Assembly: GCF_000308475.2 (NCBI RefSeq)
Contig: NZ_BAFT02000081.1
Location: 51,368-115,367 of the forward strand
Direction of reading: 5' to 3'
From: Nocardia brasiliensis NBRC 14402
Lineage (GTDB): Bacteria > Actinomycetota > Actinomycetes > Mycobacteriales > Mycobacteriaceae
Length of the DNA stretch: 64,000 nucleotides
Part shown: positions 58,275-64,000 of the stretch, in pieces
Position numbering within the stretch: position 1 is the stretch's first letter
Layout: each line of letters begins with the position of its first letter
Notes under the pieces: model-generated
The model's database searches: none
The model's input: the letters and a program-made list of their open reading frames with translations, nothing else
What the model was told of the DNA's origin: nothing
Position numbers and translations under genes: made by a program

Positions 58275-58276
58275 CG

Positions 58277-59266
58277 TCACGCCGTCCGTGACAGCTCGGC
58301 GAGCACGTCGTCGGGCAGGGCTCGGGCCAGGCGCAGGATGCGGGTGGTGACCGCGCCGCGCACCATGCCGACCTCGTATCCGTAGCGCAGCAACATCTCT
58401 CCGGCGAACTTCGCGTTCTCCTGATAGTGCGGATTGAGCAGTGCCACGACCAGCCCGTGCAGCGGATGGATGCCCACCGAGCGATAGACCCGCGGCGTCA
58501 CGATGGCGGGCTGGATGCCGAACACCATGATCGCGAAGGCGAGTCGGTGCGCCGCGTTCACCAGCTTGCCGCGCGCGGCGATCTGGCGGACCAGTTCTTC
58601 CCGGGCGTAGGTGATGTGCCTGGCCTCCTCTAATACATGAATCTTGTTGAGCTGGCGCATATGTGGCTGGATCTGTGGATCGTCCATGTTCTCCCGCTGC
58701 AGCCGATCGAGGGTCTCCTCGACCAGCAGCAGTCCGGCCAGGGTTGCCGGGCCCATCGGGACCAGGCCGACCAGCCGCACCGCCTTGAGCAACGGCTTGG
58801 GAATGAACGGCTGATACGCGCGCAGGCCCGATTTGTTGATCATCCGGCTGAACATGGTGGAATGCCGGGTCTCCTCGCCGACTTCGGCCAGCGCGTAGCG
58901 GCTGTGCTCGTCGCCGGGATTCTGGTATTCGATCACCTGCCGCAGCAGAAACGTGGACAGCGCGGTTTCGGCGAGGATGCCGAAGCTCAGTGCGCTGACC
59001 GCCTCGTGCATGCCGAGGGTGCTGCGCTGTTCGTCGGTGAGCCGGTCCCACAGGTAGGTGCCGTACAGGGTCTGCCGGTGGTCGAGCATCCATCGCTTGC
59101 CCGGCTCCAGTGGCGCGTCCCAATTGATGTCCACCTCACCGTCATAGGCGCGATCGGCGGCCGAACGCAGCAGTCGCTGCGCGGTCTTTTGCCGATCGCC
59201 GACGTTCTTGGCGCGAGTGGTCGACATGCCCGCCGTGCTGACGGCATGTTTGGTCGGGGTGCTCAT
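58277..59266 (-). CDS. AurF-type diiron oxygenase (intact ligand set)
   Basis: A 329-residue helical protein of the p-aminobenzoate N-oxygenase AurF family (DUF2236-unrelated; PF11583 type). All seven expected diiron ligands are visible: Glu100, Glu132 and His135 ('EETRH'), Glu184 ('VEET'), His210, Glu214 and His217 ('HVLEEARH'). Spacing agrees with AurF E101, E136, H139, E196, H223, E227, H230. It should oxidise an amine or hydroxylate a substrate with O2, using the reductase encoded next. GAGGAGG precedes the ATG at 59266, which overlaps the stop of the upstream paralogue by 4 bp. Confidence 0.88.
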   Translation of the reverse strand: MSTPTKHAVSTAGMSTTRAKNVGDRQKTAQRLLRSAADRAYDGEVDINWDAPLEPGKRWMLDHRQTLYGTYLWDRLTDEQRSTLGMHEAVSALSFGILAETALSTFLLRQVIEYQNPGDEHSRYALAEVGEETRHSTMFSRMINKSGLRAYQPFIPKPLLKAVRLVGLVPMGPATLAGLLLVEETLDRLQRENMDDPQIQPHMRQLNKIHVLEEARHITYAREELVRQIAARGKLVNAAHRLAFAIMVFGIQPAIVTPRVYRSVGIHPLHGLVVALLNPHYQENAKFAGEMLLRYGYEVGMVRGAVTTRILRLARALPDDVLAELSRTA

Positions 59267-60255
59267 CGGTGCCTCCTCGGAGTGGAACCGGGCCACACGC
59301 GACCCAGCCGGAGAATGGTGGTGGCTACCGGCCCGTCGAACAGTCCGGCCTGAACGCCTTGTTGCACAAAGGATTCAGTCAGCATCCGGGCGGATTCCGC
59401 GTAGTGCCTGCTCAGATAGGCGGCGGGGAGCGCGTGCCTGCGCCGTACCCCGGCCGCGCGATAGGGGCGTGGTGCGATGAGCGCCGGGTAGAGCGCGGCT
59501 GTCGCGGCGGCGGCCCACAGGGCGGCGACCGCGTTGGAAACCGCGCCGTGCTCCTCGATTTCGGCGAGCAGTTGGTCCCTGGCATAGGCCAGGTTGCGGC
59601 GGGCGGCAGCCTGATGGATCTTCATCAGCTGACGCAGGTGTGGCTGGATTTCCGGGTCGTTCGCGATCGTGTCCGCCACGTCGTGCATGGCCTGCTGGAT
59701 CAGCAGCGTCACCGCCGCGGACGCGGTGTTCTTCGGCGTGAGCAGAATGAGCCGCGAGACTGTCTGGGCGAGTACGGGTCGCCGGTAAGGTGCGAGCCCG
59801 CTCTTGTGCACCATGCGGCCGAACATGGCCATCGTGCGGCTGTCGGCGTGGATGGCGGCGAGCGCGGCGCGGGTGCGGTCGTCCGCCGGCCCGGACGCCT
59901 CGATGATGTCGCGGAACAGCAGCATGGACCGGGCCGCGTCGGCGTAGATGGCGAGCGTGAGCAGGTTGGCCAGCTCGTACCTGGCCAGCGTCGCACGCTG
60001 CTCGGTGCTCATCCGGCGCCACACCCAGGTGTCGTGAATGGTGCCGAGACGCTCGGGCAGCCAATGCTTTCCGGGATCGATCGGCGCCGCCCAGTCGATG
60101 TCGAGATCGCCGTCGTAGGTCTCCTCGGCCGCGTCGAGCAGCAACCGGCGCGCGCTGAGGTCGCGGTCGGCGACGGTGCGGCGGCGCCGCACCGGGCCGC
60201 CCGAGCTGGTGTCCGGCCGAGGGAATTCGCTCGGTTCGGGAATCGGGGTTGCCAT
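59263..60255 (-). CDS. Degenerate AurF-family paralogue lacking the diiron site
   Basis: A 330-residue paralogue of the next gene, alignable over most of its length ('DWAAPIDPGKHWLPERL', 'FGRMVHKSGLAPY', 'NDPEIQPHLRQLMKIH'). At the seven metal-ligand positions it has Asp106, Asp138, Thr141, Gln188, His214, Ala218 and Asn221, so only one ligand is kept and iron binding is very unlikely. The frame is intact and codon usage normal, so it is not a decaying pseudogene. Coupled to the active copy by an ATGA overlap, it is probably a structural or regulatory partner subunit. The start at 60255 follows GAAGGGAG. Confidence 0.82.
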   Translation of the reverse strand: MATPIPEPSEFPRPDTSSGGPVRRRRTVADRDLSARRLLLDAAEETYDGDLDIDWAAPIDPGKHWLPERLGTIHDTWVWRRMSTEQRATLARYELANLLTLAIYADAARSMLLFRDIIEASGPADDRTRAALAAIHADSRTMAMFGRMVHKSGLAPYRRPVLAQTVSRLILLTPKNTASAAVTLLIQQAMHDVADTIANDPEIQPHLRQLMKIHQAAARRNLAYARDQLLAEIEEHGAVSNAVAALWAAAATAALYPALIAPRPYRAAGVRRRHALPAAYLSRHYAESARMLTESFVQQGVQAGLFDGPVATTILRLGRVWPGSTPRRHR

Positions 60256-60334
60256 CGGGATCGGCTCCCTTCGGGTCGCGCACGGGTGTCCTCGGCGTCG
60301 ACCCGCAACGGCGCACGATCGTGACATGTTTATC

Positions 60335-60351
60335 CGGTACCGCTGGTACCG
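60335..60351. promoter_or_regulatory. 17-bp palindrome in the divergent promoter of the oxygenase locus
   Basis: CGGTACC-GCT-GGTACCG is a perfect dyad in the 177-bp gap between the degenerate AurF gene and DUF4873 copy B. A second palindrome, CACGATCGTG, lies at 60314-60323, and ATTGTCA/ATTGTCT direct repeats at 60381-60398. No regulator gene is adjacent, so control is by a distant factor. Confidence 0.6.
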
Positions 60352-60432
60352 ATCTCCCTTGAGTCTGGAACTCGCGGTGCGTATTGTCAAGATTGTCTGA
60401 GACACGGTTTCGTCAGTTTTCAGGAGGTCGCC

Positions 60433-60753
60433 ATGGCCGAACACGGTGCAGCCGACGGCAGTCCGCACGACCGCGCCGACTATTTCGGTGCGGCGACCCT
60501 TGTGGTGCGCGGCGTGGAAGTGCCGGTGCGCGTGGAATTGCGGGGATATCCCGAGCCCACCGACGGCGTGTACCGGTGGGTCGGCCGGGTCGACGCCAAC
60601 GACGCGCTCACCGAGGTGCTCGGCGACGAACAGCGCACGCCGTGCGTGGTGCGGACCGACGCCGCGGCGCGGCCCGCGGTGGTCGGCGACCGGGATCTGT
60701 GGAATCGGTACCGGATCATGGGCAAGAGCACCCCGCCCTATCCGTTGGCGTGA
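60433..60753 (+). CDS. DUF4873 protein, copy B
   Basis: Also 106 residues, same architecture as copy A: 'YFGAATLVVRGVEVPVRVELRGYPEPTDGVYRWVGRVDAN' and 'LWNRYRIMGKSTPPYPL'. AGGAGG is present before the ATG. It is divergent from the oxygenase operon and shares its control region. Having one DUF4873 gene at each end suggests that the two proteins work with the two oxygenase-like subunits (inference). Confidence 0.82.
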   Translation: MAEHGAADGSPHDRADYFGAATLVVRGVEVPVRVELRGYPEPTDGVYRWVGRVDANDALTEVLGDEQRTPCVVRTDAAARPAVVGDRDLWNRYRIMGKSTPPYPLA

Positions 60754-60784
60754 AACTGTCGGCGCTCGATGGCACAGTTGTCCG

Positions 60785-61510
60785 ATGACCGAAACTGTTT
60801 GGCCCGTGGTCGAACTCAGGCAGTACACGCTGCATCCCGGCACCCGGGACACCATGATCGAGCTGTTCGATCGGGAACTCGTCGAAACGCAGGAAGCCGT
60901 GGGCATGCGCATTGTCGGCCAGTTCCGTGACGAAGACGATCCGGATCGGTTCGTCTGGATTCGCGCCTTCCCTGATATGGCGTCTCGGGATGCCGCGCTC
61001 AACGCCTTCTATGTCGAGGGTGCGGTCTGGCGGACGCACGCCCCCGCCGCGCGCGCGACCATGGTCGACACTTCCAATGCACTGCTGCTGCAGCCCGTTT
61101 CAGCGCAGCACGCACTGCGACTCAAGGGGGTGCGTCCCGGTGTGGCGGTCACGGATCCGCCGGACTCGCGGCTGCTCGTCACGATTTTCTATCCCGACAC
61201 CCCGCTGGCGGAGTTCGCGCCGTTCTTCAACGAGCGGGTGCGCCGCGCGTTGCTACTGACGGGGGGCACGCTGACCGGACTGTACGTCACCGATCCCACA
61301 CCGAATACCTTTGCGCCGCTGCCGGTCCGCGATGAACGGGCCGTCGTGGTGTTCTCGTTGTTCGAGAGCGCGGCCTGGCGGGAGGCGCACCTGCGTGCGC
61401 TGGCCGAGCCCACCTGGACCGAGCGGGTGCTGCCGGAACTGGGCAAATGGGTGTCGCGCCCGATCGAGCGACTGCGGCTGGCGCCGACCGCTCGTTCACT
61501 GCTGCGCTGA
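60785..61510 (+). CDS. NIPSNAP-family protein (two ferredoxin-like domains)
   Basis: A 241-residue protein. 'VVELRQYTLHPGTRDTMIELFDRELVETQEAVGM' with 'DRFVWIRAFPDMASRDAALNAFY' is the NIPSNAP/dimeric alpha-beta barrel pattern, and the second half is a diverged repeat ('FYPDTPLAEFAPFFNERVRRALL'). Such proteins often assist oxygenases or act on small aromatic or isoprenoid compounds. It follows DUF4873 copy B by 31 bases in the same direction, so it may belong to the locus. Confidence 0.82.
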   Translation: MTETVWPVVELRQYTLHPGTRDTMIELFDRELVETQEAVGMRIVGQFRDEDDPDRFVWIRAFPDMASRDAALNAFYVEGAVWRTHAPAARATMVDTSNALLLQPVSAQHALRLKGVRPGVAVTDPPDSRLLVTIFYPDTPLAEFAPFFNERVRRALLLTGGTLTGLYVTDPTPNTFAPLPVRDERAVVVFSLFESAAWREAHLRALAEPTWTERVLPELGKWVSRPIERLRLAPTARSLLR

Positions 61511-61608
61511 GGGTGTCCTGTCGATCTGCCCAGCGAAATTGTGCATTCGTGAAGGAAGTGCCCGACACGCACCGGCGTGACTTTCGGGTCTGTTAGAACC
61601 GAAGCACC

Positions 61609-61633
61609 GAGACAGCGCCGCAAAAGCTGTCTC
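61609..61633 (+). promoter_or_regulatory. 8-bp-stem hairpin upstream of the beta-helix gene
   Basis: GAGACAGC (61609-61616) pairs perfectly with GCTGTCTC (61626-61633) around a 9-base loop, ending 34 bases before the start codon. It may be an operator at DNA level or an mRNA hairpin in the leader. Confidence 0.45.
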
Positions 61634-61667
61634 ACCCGCAGCAGTCGCGCCGAGAGTGGTTGGTCGG

Positions 61668-62762
61668 ATGAAGATCTCGTCATTGTCGATGATCGGTGTG
61701 GTGGTAGTCGGCGCGCTGTACGGCGCGCCGATCCGCGCCGTGGCCGATACCGGCTCGGCAGCCGGCCCCGGCAGCTACATCGTCACGACCACGGCGGACG
61801 GTGCGGCCGCGAACCCGTTCGACGGTGTGTGTCGTACGGACGCGGGGGAGTGCACCCTCCGCGCGGCGATCCAGGCCGCGAATGTGCGGCCGGGCAGCAC
61901 GATTCGGGTGCCGGAGGGTCGCTACGAGCTCACCATTGCGCCGAACTTCTGGAACACCAACGGCCCCTTCATCGATCCGGCCACCGGCGACCTCGATATC
62001 ACCGCGGACACCACCATCGAGGGCGCCGGCCAGGACCGCACGGTCATCGACGCGGGTCATCGGGACCGGGTCATGCTCACCACCGCGCACGTGTCGCTGT
62101 CCGGACTGACCATCACCGGCGGTAACGCCACCGAGCACGAGATTCCGTTGTTCGAGACCGGCGGGGGCGGAATCGCCAACTCCGGCAAGCTGATTCTCGA
62201 TCACGTGACGGTGGTCGGGAACGCGGCCGACTACGGCGGCGGCATCTTCAACATTCCCGTCGCGGATATGCGGATGACCGACAGTATCGTCACCGCCAAC
62301 GCGGCGGGTGAGGCAGGCGGTGTGCGCTGCGACAACACCTGCACCTTCACCCGCACCGCGATCACCGACAATCACGTCGTCAACCCGCGCGTCAAGTGGT
62401 ACCGGTTCGGCGGATTCGCCGGGCGCGGTGGCGGACTCGATATCCGGGGCGTCGGTGAGGTGGTGCTCATCGACTCCGTCGTGACGGGGAACAGCGCGGA
62501 TGAAGGCGGCGGCGGGATCAATATCGCGCCCGCGTATCTCGATTCGCTGCCTTATCAATTCACCGATGTGTTCAATCCCGGGATGGGGCACCTGATCCTG
62601 CGCGGCTCGACCATTGCGCAGAACACCGCGGGCCTCGGCGAGCAGAACTGTAAGAAAGTGTTCGCCACCATCCTGTCCACCGGCGGCAACCTCAGCAACG
62701 ACCACTCCTGCGACCTGACGGCCGCGGGCGATGCCGTGCGGCCGGACGCGGGTCTGCGCTGA
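61668..62762 (+). CDS. Secreted right-handed beta-helix protein with CSLREA-type motif
   Basis: A 364-residue exported protein. The signal peptide covers about 1-27. Right after it comes 'CRTDAGECTLRAAIQAAN', the CSLREA motif found at the start of extracellular parallel beta-helix proteins, then successive strands 'TIEGAGQDRTVIDAG', 'VSLSGLTITGGNA', 'GGGGIANSGKLILDHVTVVGNAADYGGGIFN' type turns. Cys pairs ('CDNTC', 'NCKK...HSC') may be disulfides. It probably binds or acts on polysaccharide; no catalytic residues are certain. Confidence 0.83.
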   Translation: MKISSLSMIGVVVVGALYGAPIRAVADTGSAAGPGSYIVTTTADGAAANPFDGVCRTDAGECTLRAAIQAANVRPGSTIRVPEGRYELTIAPNFWNTNGPFIDPATGDLDITADTTIEGAGQDRTVIDAGHRDRVMLTTAHVSLSGLTITGGNATEHEIPLFETGGGGIANSGKLILDHVTVVGNAADYGGGIFNIPVADMRMTDSIVTANAAGEAGGVRCDNTCTFTRTAITDNHVVNPRVKWYRFGGFAGRGGGLDIRGVGEVVLIDSVVTGNSADEGGGGINIAPAYLDSLPYQFTDVFNPGMGHLILRGSTIAQNTAGLGEQNCKKVFATILSTGGNLSNDHSCDLTAAGDAVRPDAGLR

Positions 62763-62796
62763 GCCTGAAATACGCACGAGCAGAAGGAAAACCGAG

Positions 62797-62898
62797 ATGG
62801 GTTCGTTCAACGTAGGCGACTGGATGACGGCACTCGGCCAGGGTTTCGCCTGGGTGATGTCGATGCTGGTGTCCGGCGCGACCGCCGGGTCGTCCTGA
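62797..62898 (+). CDS. 33-residue small protein of unknown function
   Basis: ATG 62797 has AGAAGGAAA upstream and reads to TGA 62896-62898. The peptide starts 'MGSFNVGDWMTALGQGF', has a Met/Val-rich hydrophobic middle with two Trp, and ends 'GATAGSS'. It is amphipathic enough for a membrane-active or signalling peptide. It follows the beta-helix gene by 34 bases and ends next to the stop codon of the convergent SARP gene. I recognise no family. Confidence 0.5.
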   Translation: MGSFNVGDWMTALGQGFAWVMSMLVSGATAGSS

Positions 62899-63804
62899 TC
62901 AGCTGGCCTGTTGCCCTGCCGGGTAGGGGCGGAAACCACGGACCAGGGGGCTGGTAGCCGGGCTGCCGGTGCTGGCGCGGACCGGATGCTGCGGTAAGAG
63001 CAATCCCTGGTCATGGTCGAGGAGCCGGCGTTCCAGGTCGCGCAGCGCGGGTCCGGGTTCGACGCCGATCTCTTCACGCAGCAGCTGCCGCACCTTGCGC
63101 AGCTGTGCCAGCGCGTCGGCCTGCCTGCCGCTGCGGAACAGGCCGAGCGCCAGCAGCTCCCATCGTCGTTCGCGATACGGCGTCTGGATGACCGCTTCGC
63201 TCAACGCCGCGACGGCGCCCGCGGTGTCGCCGCACGCCAGCCGGGCAGCTTGCAGCTCTTCGACCGCGAGTTCCCGGAGTTCGCTCAACTTTGTTCGGGC
63301 ACCGAGTAATTCGGGTGAGTCGCCGAGTTCGGTCCACGGTTGCCCGCGCCACAGCGCGAGACCGTCGGTCAGTGTGGTCACCGCCTTTTCGGCGTGGCCG
63401 TCCAGCAGTGCGTGCACGCCCGCGCCGACCAGTGCGCCGAACTGTCCCTGATCGGTGCACTCCGGTGGCAGCGCGAGCCGGTAGCCGCACCGATCGAGCA
63501 CGAGGACCCGGCCGGCCTGCGGTCCGAGGGCGGCACGTAAGCGGTGCACCACGACGCGCACATTGGGGCTGGGTCGGCCGTGCGGGGCGCAACCCCACAG
63601 GTGCCCGGCCAGCACATCGTTCGGTACCGAGGCGCCGTCCGCGAACGAGAGCGCCGCCAGCAACTGACGTGGCCGTGGGCCGGGCAGGTCGACCGGCACG
63701 CCGTCGACGTCGATCTCGACCGGTCCGAGGACCCGGCACACGACCGGGCCCGCGTGACCGAGCGCGCCGGCCACCCCGCGATCAACGCTCTCCAGGCTGT
63801 CCAA
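62899..63804 (-). CDS. SARP-family regulator (DNA-binding plus BTAD domains)
   Basis: A 301-residue activator: OmpR-type winged helix (about 20-110, 'LPGPRPRQLLAALSFADGASVPNDVLAGHLWG', 'VRVVVHRLRAALG') and a bacterial transcriptional activation domain (about 115-265, 'RRWELLALGLFRSGRQADALAQLRKVRQLLREEIGVEPGPALRDLE'). It lacks the ATPase and TPR parts of AfsR. The start is uncertain: TTG 63804 has GGAGGA but very short spacing, and GTG 63774 is the alternative. It may control the adjacent beta-helix and peptide genes. Confidence 0.82.
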   Translation of the reverse strand: MDSLESVDRGVAGALGHAGPVVCRVLGPVEIDVDGVPVDLPGPRPRQLLAALSFADGASVPNDVLAGHLWGCAPHGRPSPNVRVVVHRLRAALGPQAGRVLVLDRCGYRLALPPECTDQGQFGALVGAGVHALLDGHAEKAVTTLTDGLALWRGQPWTELGDSPELLGARTKLSELRELAVEELQAARLACGDTAGAVAALSEAVIQTPYRERRWELLALGLFRSGRQADALAQLRKVRQLLREEIGVEPGPALRDLERRLLDHDQGLLLPQHPVRASTGSPATSPLVRGFRPYPAGQQAS

Positions 63805-63867
63805 AATTCCTCCGCACAGTGCGCCATCCAGGTGACAGCTCTCCAGTTAAGTACGGACTACCTGCGG

Positions 63868-63893
63868 AAACATCCCCCTGCATGCCGATGTTT
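63868..63893. promoter_or_regulatory. Inverted repeat upstream of SARP gene and of the last ORF
   Basis: AAACATC (63868-63874) and GATGTTT (63887-63893) flank a 12-base centre that itself holds GCATGC. It lies 64 bases upstream of the SARP start and 39 bases before the GTG at 63932. Candidate operator. Confidence 0.45.
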
Positions 63894-63931
63894 TTCCCCG
63901 CCTCCTCGGTTAAAATAAAGAAGGACAAACG

Positions 63932-64000
63932 GTGCTAACCAGCTCCGCAGCATCGGGTGCCGCCTCTGTGCCTCTGTGCCTCTGTGCCTCTGTGCCTCTG
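63932..64000 (+). CDS. Possible 5' end of a gene containing an 8-bp repeat tract (runs off window)
   Basis: GTG 63932 is preceded by AAGAAGGAC and, further up, by an AT-rich TTAAAATAA that could be a -10 region. The frame is open for 23 codons to the window end ('VLTSSAASGAASVPLCLCA'). The second half lies in the CCTCTGTG repeat. With so little sequence, the gene call is weak. Confidence 0.3.
   Translation, partial: MLTSSAASGAASVPLCLCASVPL
63963..64000. repeat. 8-bp tandem repeat (CCTCTGTG, at least 4.75 copies)
   Basis: CCTCTGTG units begin at 63963, 63971, 63979, 63987 and 63995 with no mismatch, and the array reaches the last base of the window, so its full length is not visible. An 8-bp unit changes the reading frame with each copy gained or lost. 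Confidence 0.85.

Noticed and set aside
60256..61002. Long N-terminal extension of the degenerate AurF gene
   Set aside because: Antisense to DUF4873 copy B and the NIPSNAP gene, and crosses the divergent promoter.
1..64000. tRNA or rRNA genes
   Set aside because: No cloverleaf with the GTTCRANNC core or rRNA-like sequence was noticed in intergenic regions; a tRNAscan run would confirm this.

Overview
The window looks like chromosomal DNA of a high-GC mycolic-acid actinomycete, most probably Nocardia or a close relative. The reasons are strongly G/C-ending codons, a complete yrbE-mce operon, an antigen-85-type mycolyltransferase homologue, DUF5313, DUF4873, DUF418 and DUF6131 genes, a DUF574 methyltransferase, SARP/AfsR regulators and several probably leaderless genes. 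I see no rRNA, tRNA, CRISPR array, transposase, integrase or phage gene. Genus and products are inferred by reading the sequence; no database search was possible.

Layout. 1-7.1 kb: the end of an NTF2-like gene, a medium-chain reductase, a secreted HNH nuclease preceded by a structured leader RNA with its own terminator, a haloalkane dehalogenase, an ECF sigma factor, a LysR/TDT-transporter divergon and a PhoU-like protein. 7.1-12.3 kb: transglutaminase, secreted FG-GAP protein, DUF4189 membrane protein, a PPOX flavin/F420 protein whose ribosome binding site can be buried in a hairpin, and a CaCA-type cation/proton antiporter. 12.7-22.0 kb: one mce operon (two YrbE permeases, MceA-F, one Mce-associated protein) followed by a Cys-repeat, proline-rich membrane protein. 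22.0-36.8 kb: tandemly duplicated APH(6)-type kinases, TetR/P450, MarR, DUF418, NhaP, a stress cassette ending in CsbD, TetR/hydrolase, VIT, YdcF and TetR/TAP-like hydrolase.

36.8-38.0 kb is a 1.25 kb gene-free stretch packed with repeats: an 89-bp tandem array, a 560-bp element bounded by long inverted repeats with a 72-bp hairpin inside, and a 34-bp tandem array. 38.0-49.9 kb: MarR/reductase, a large AfsR-type regulator, MFS/TetR, AraC/Baeyer-Villiger-type monooxygenase, a small P-loop kinase, the mycolyltransferase homologue and a quinone reductase. 50-54.6 kb: a sugar ABC importer operon (lipoprotein, single-domain ATPase, permease) with its ROK repressor. 54.7-56.9 kb: a DUF574 methyltransferase and a PAS-GGDEF protein.

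56.9-61.5 kb is the most unusual locus: an AurF-type diiron oxygenase translationally coupled to a paralogue that has lost six of seven metal ligands, a ferredoxin-type reductase, and two DUF4873 genes, one at each end, followed by a NIPSNAP protein. I infer an oxygenase system with its own electron supply and a catalytically dead partner subunit. The window closes with a secreted beta-helix protein, an unannotatable 33-residue peptide gene, a SARP regulator and an 8-bp tandem repeat running off the end.

Many regulators lie divergent from the gene they probably control, and in most cases an inverted repeat is visible between them (LysR, three TetR pairs, MarR, MFS/TetR, ROK, and the oxygenase locus).
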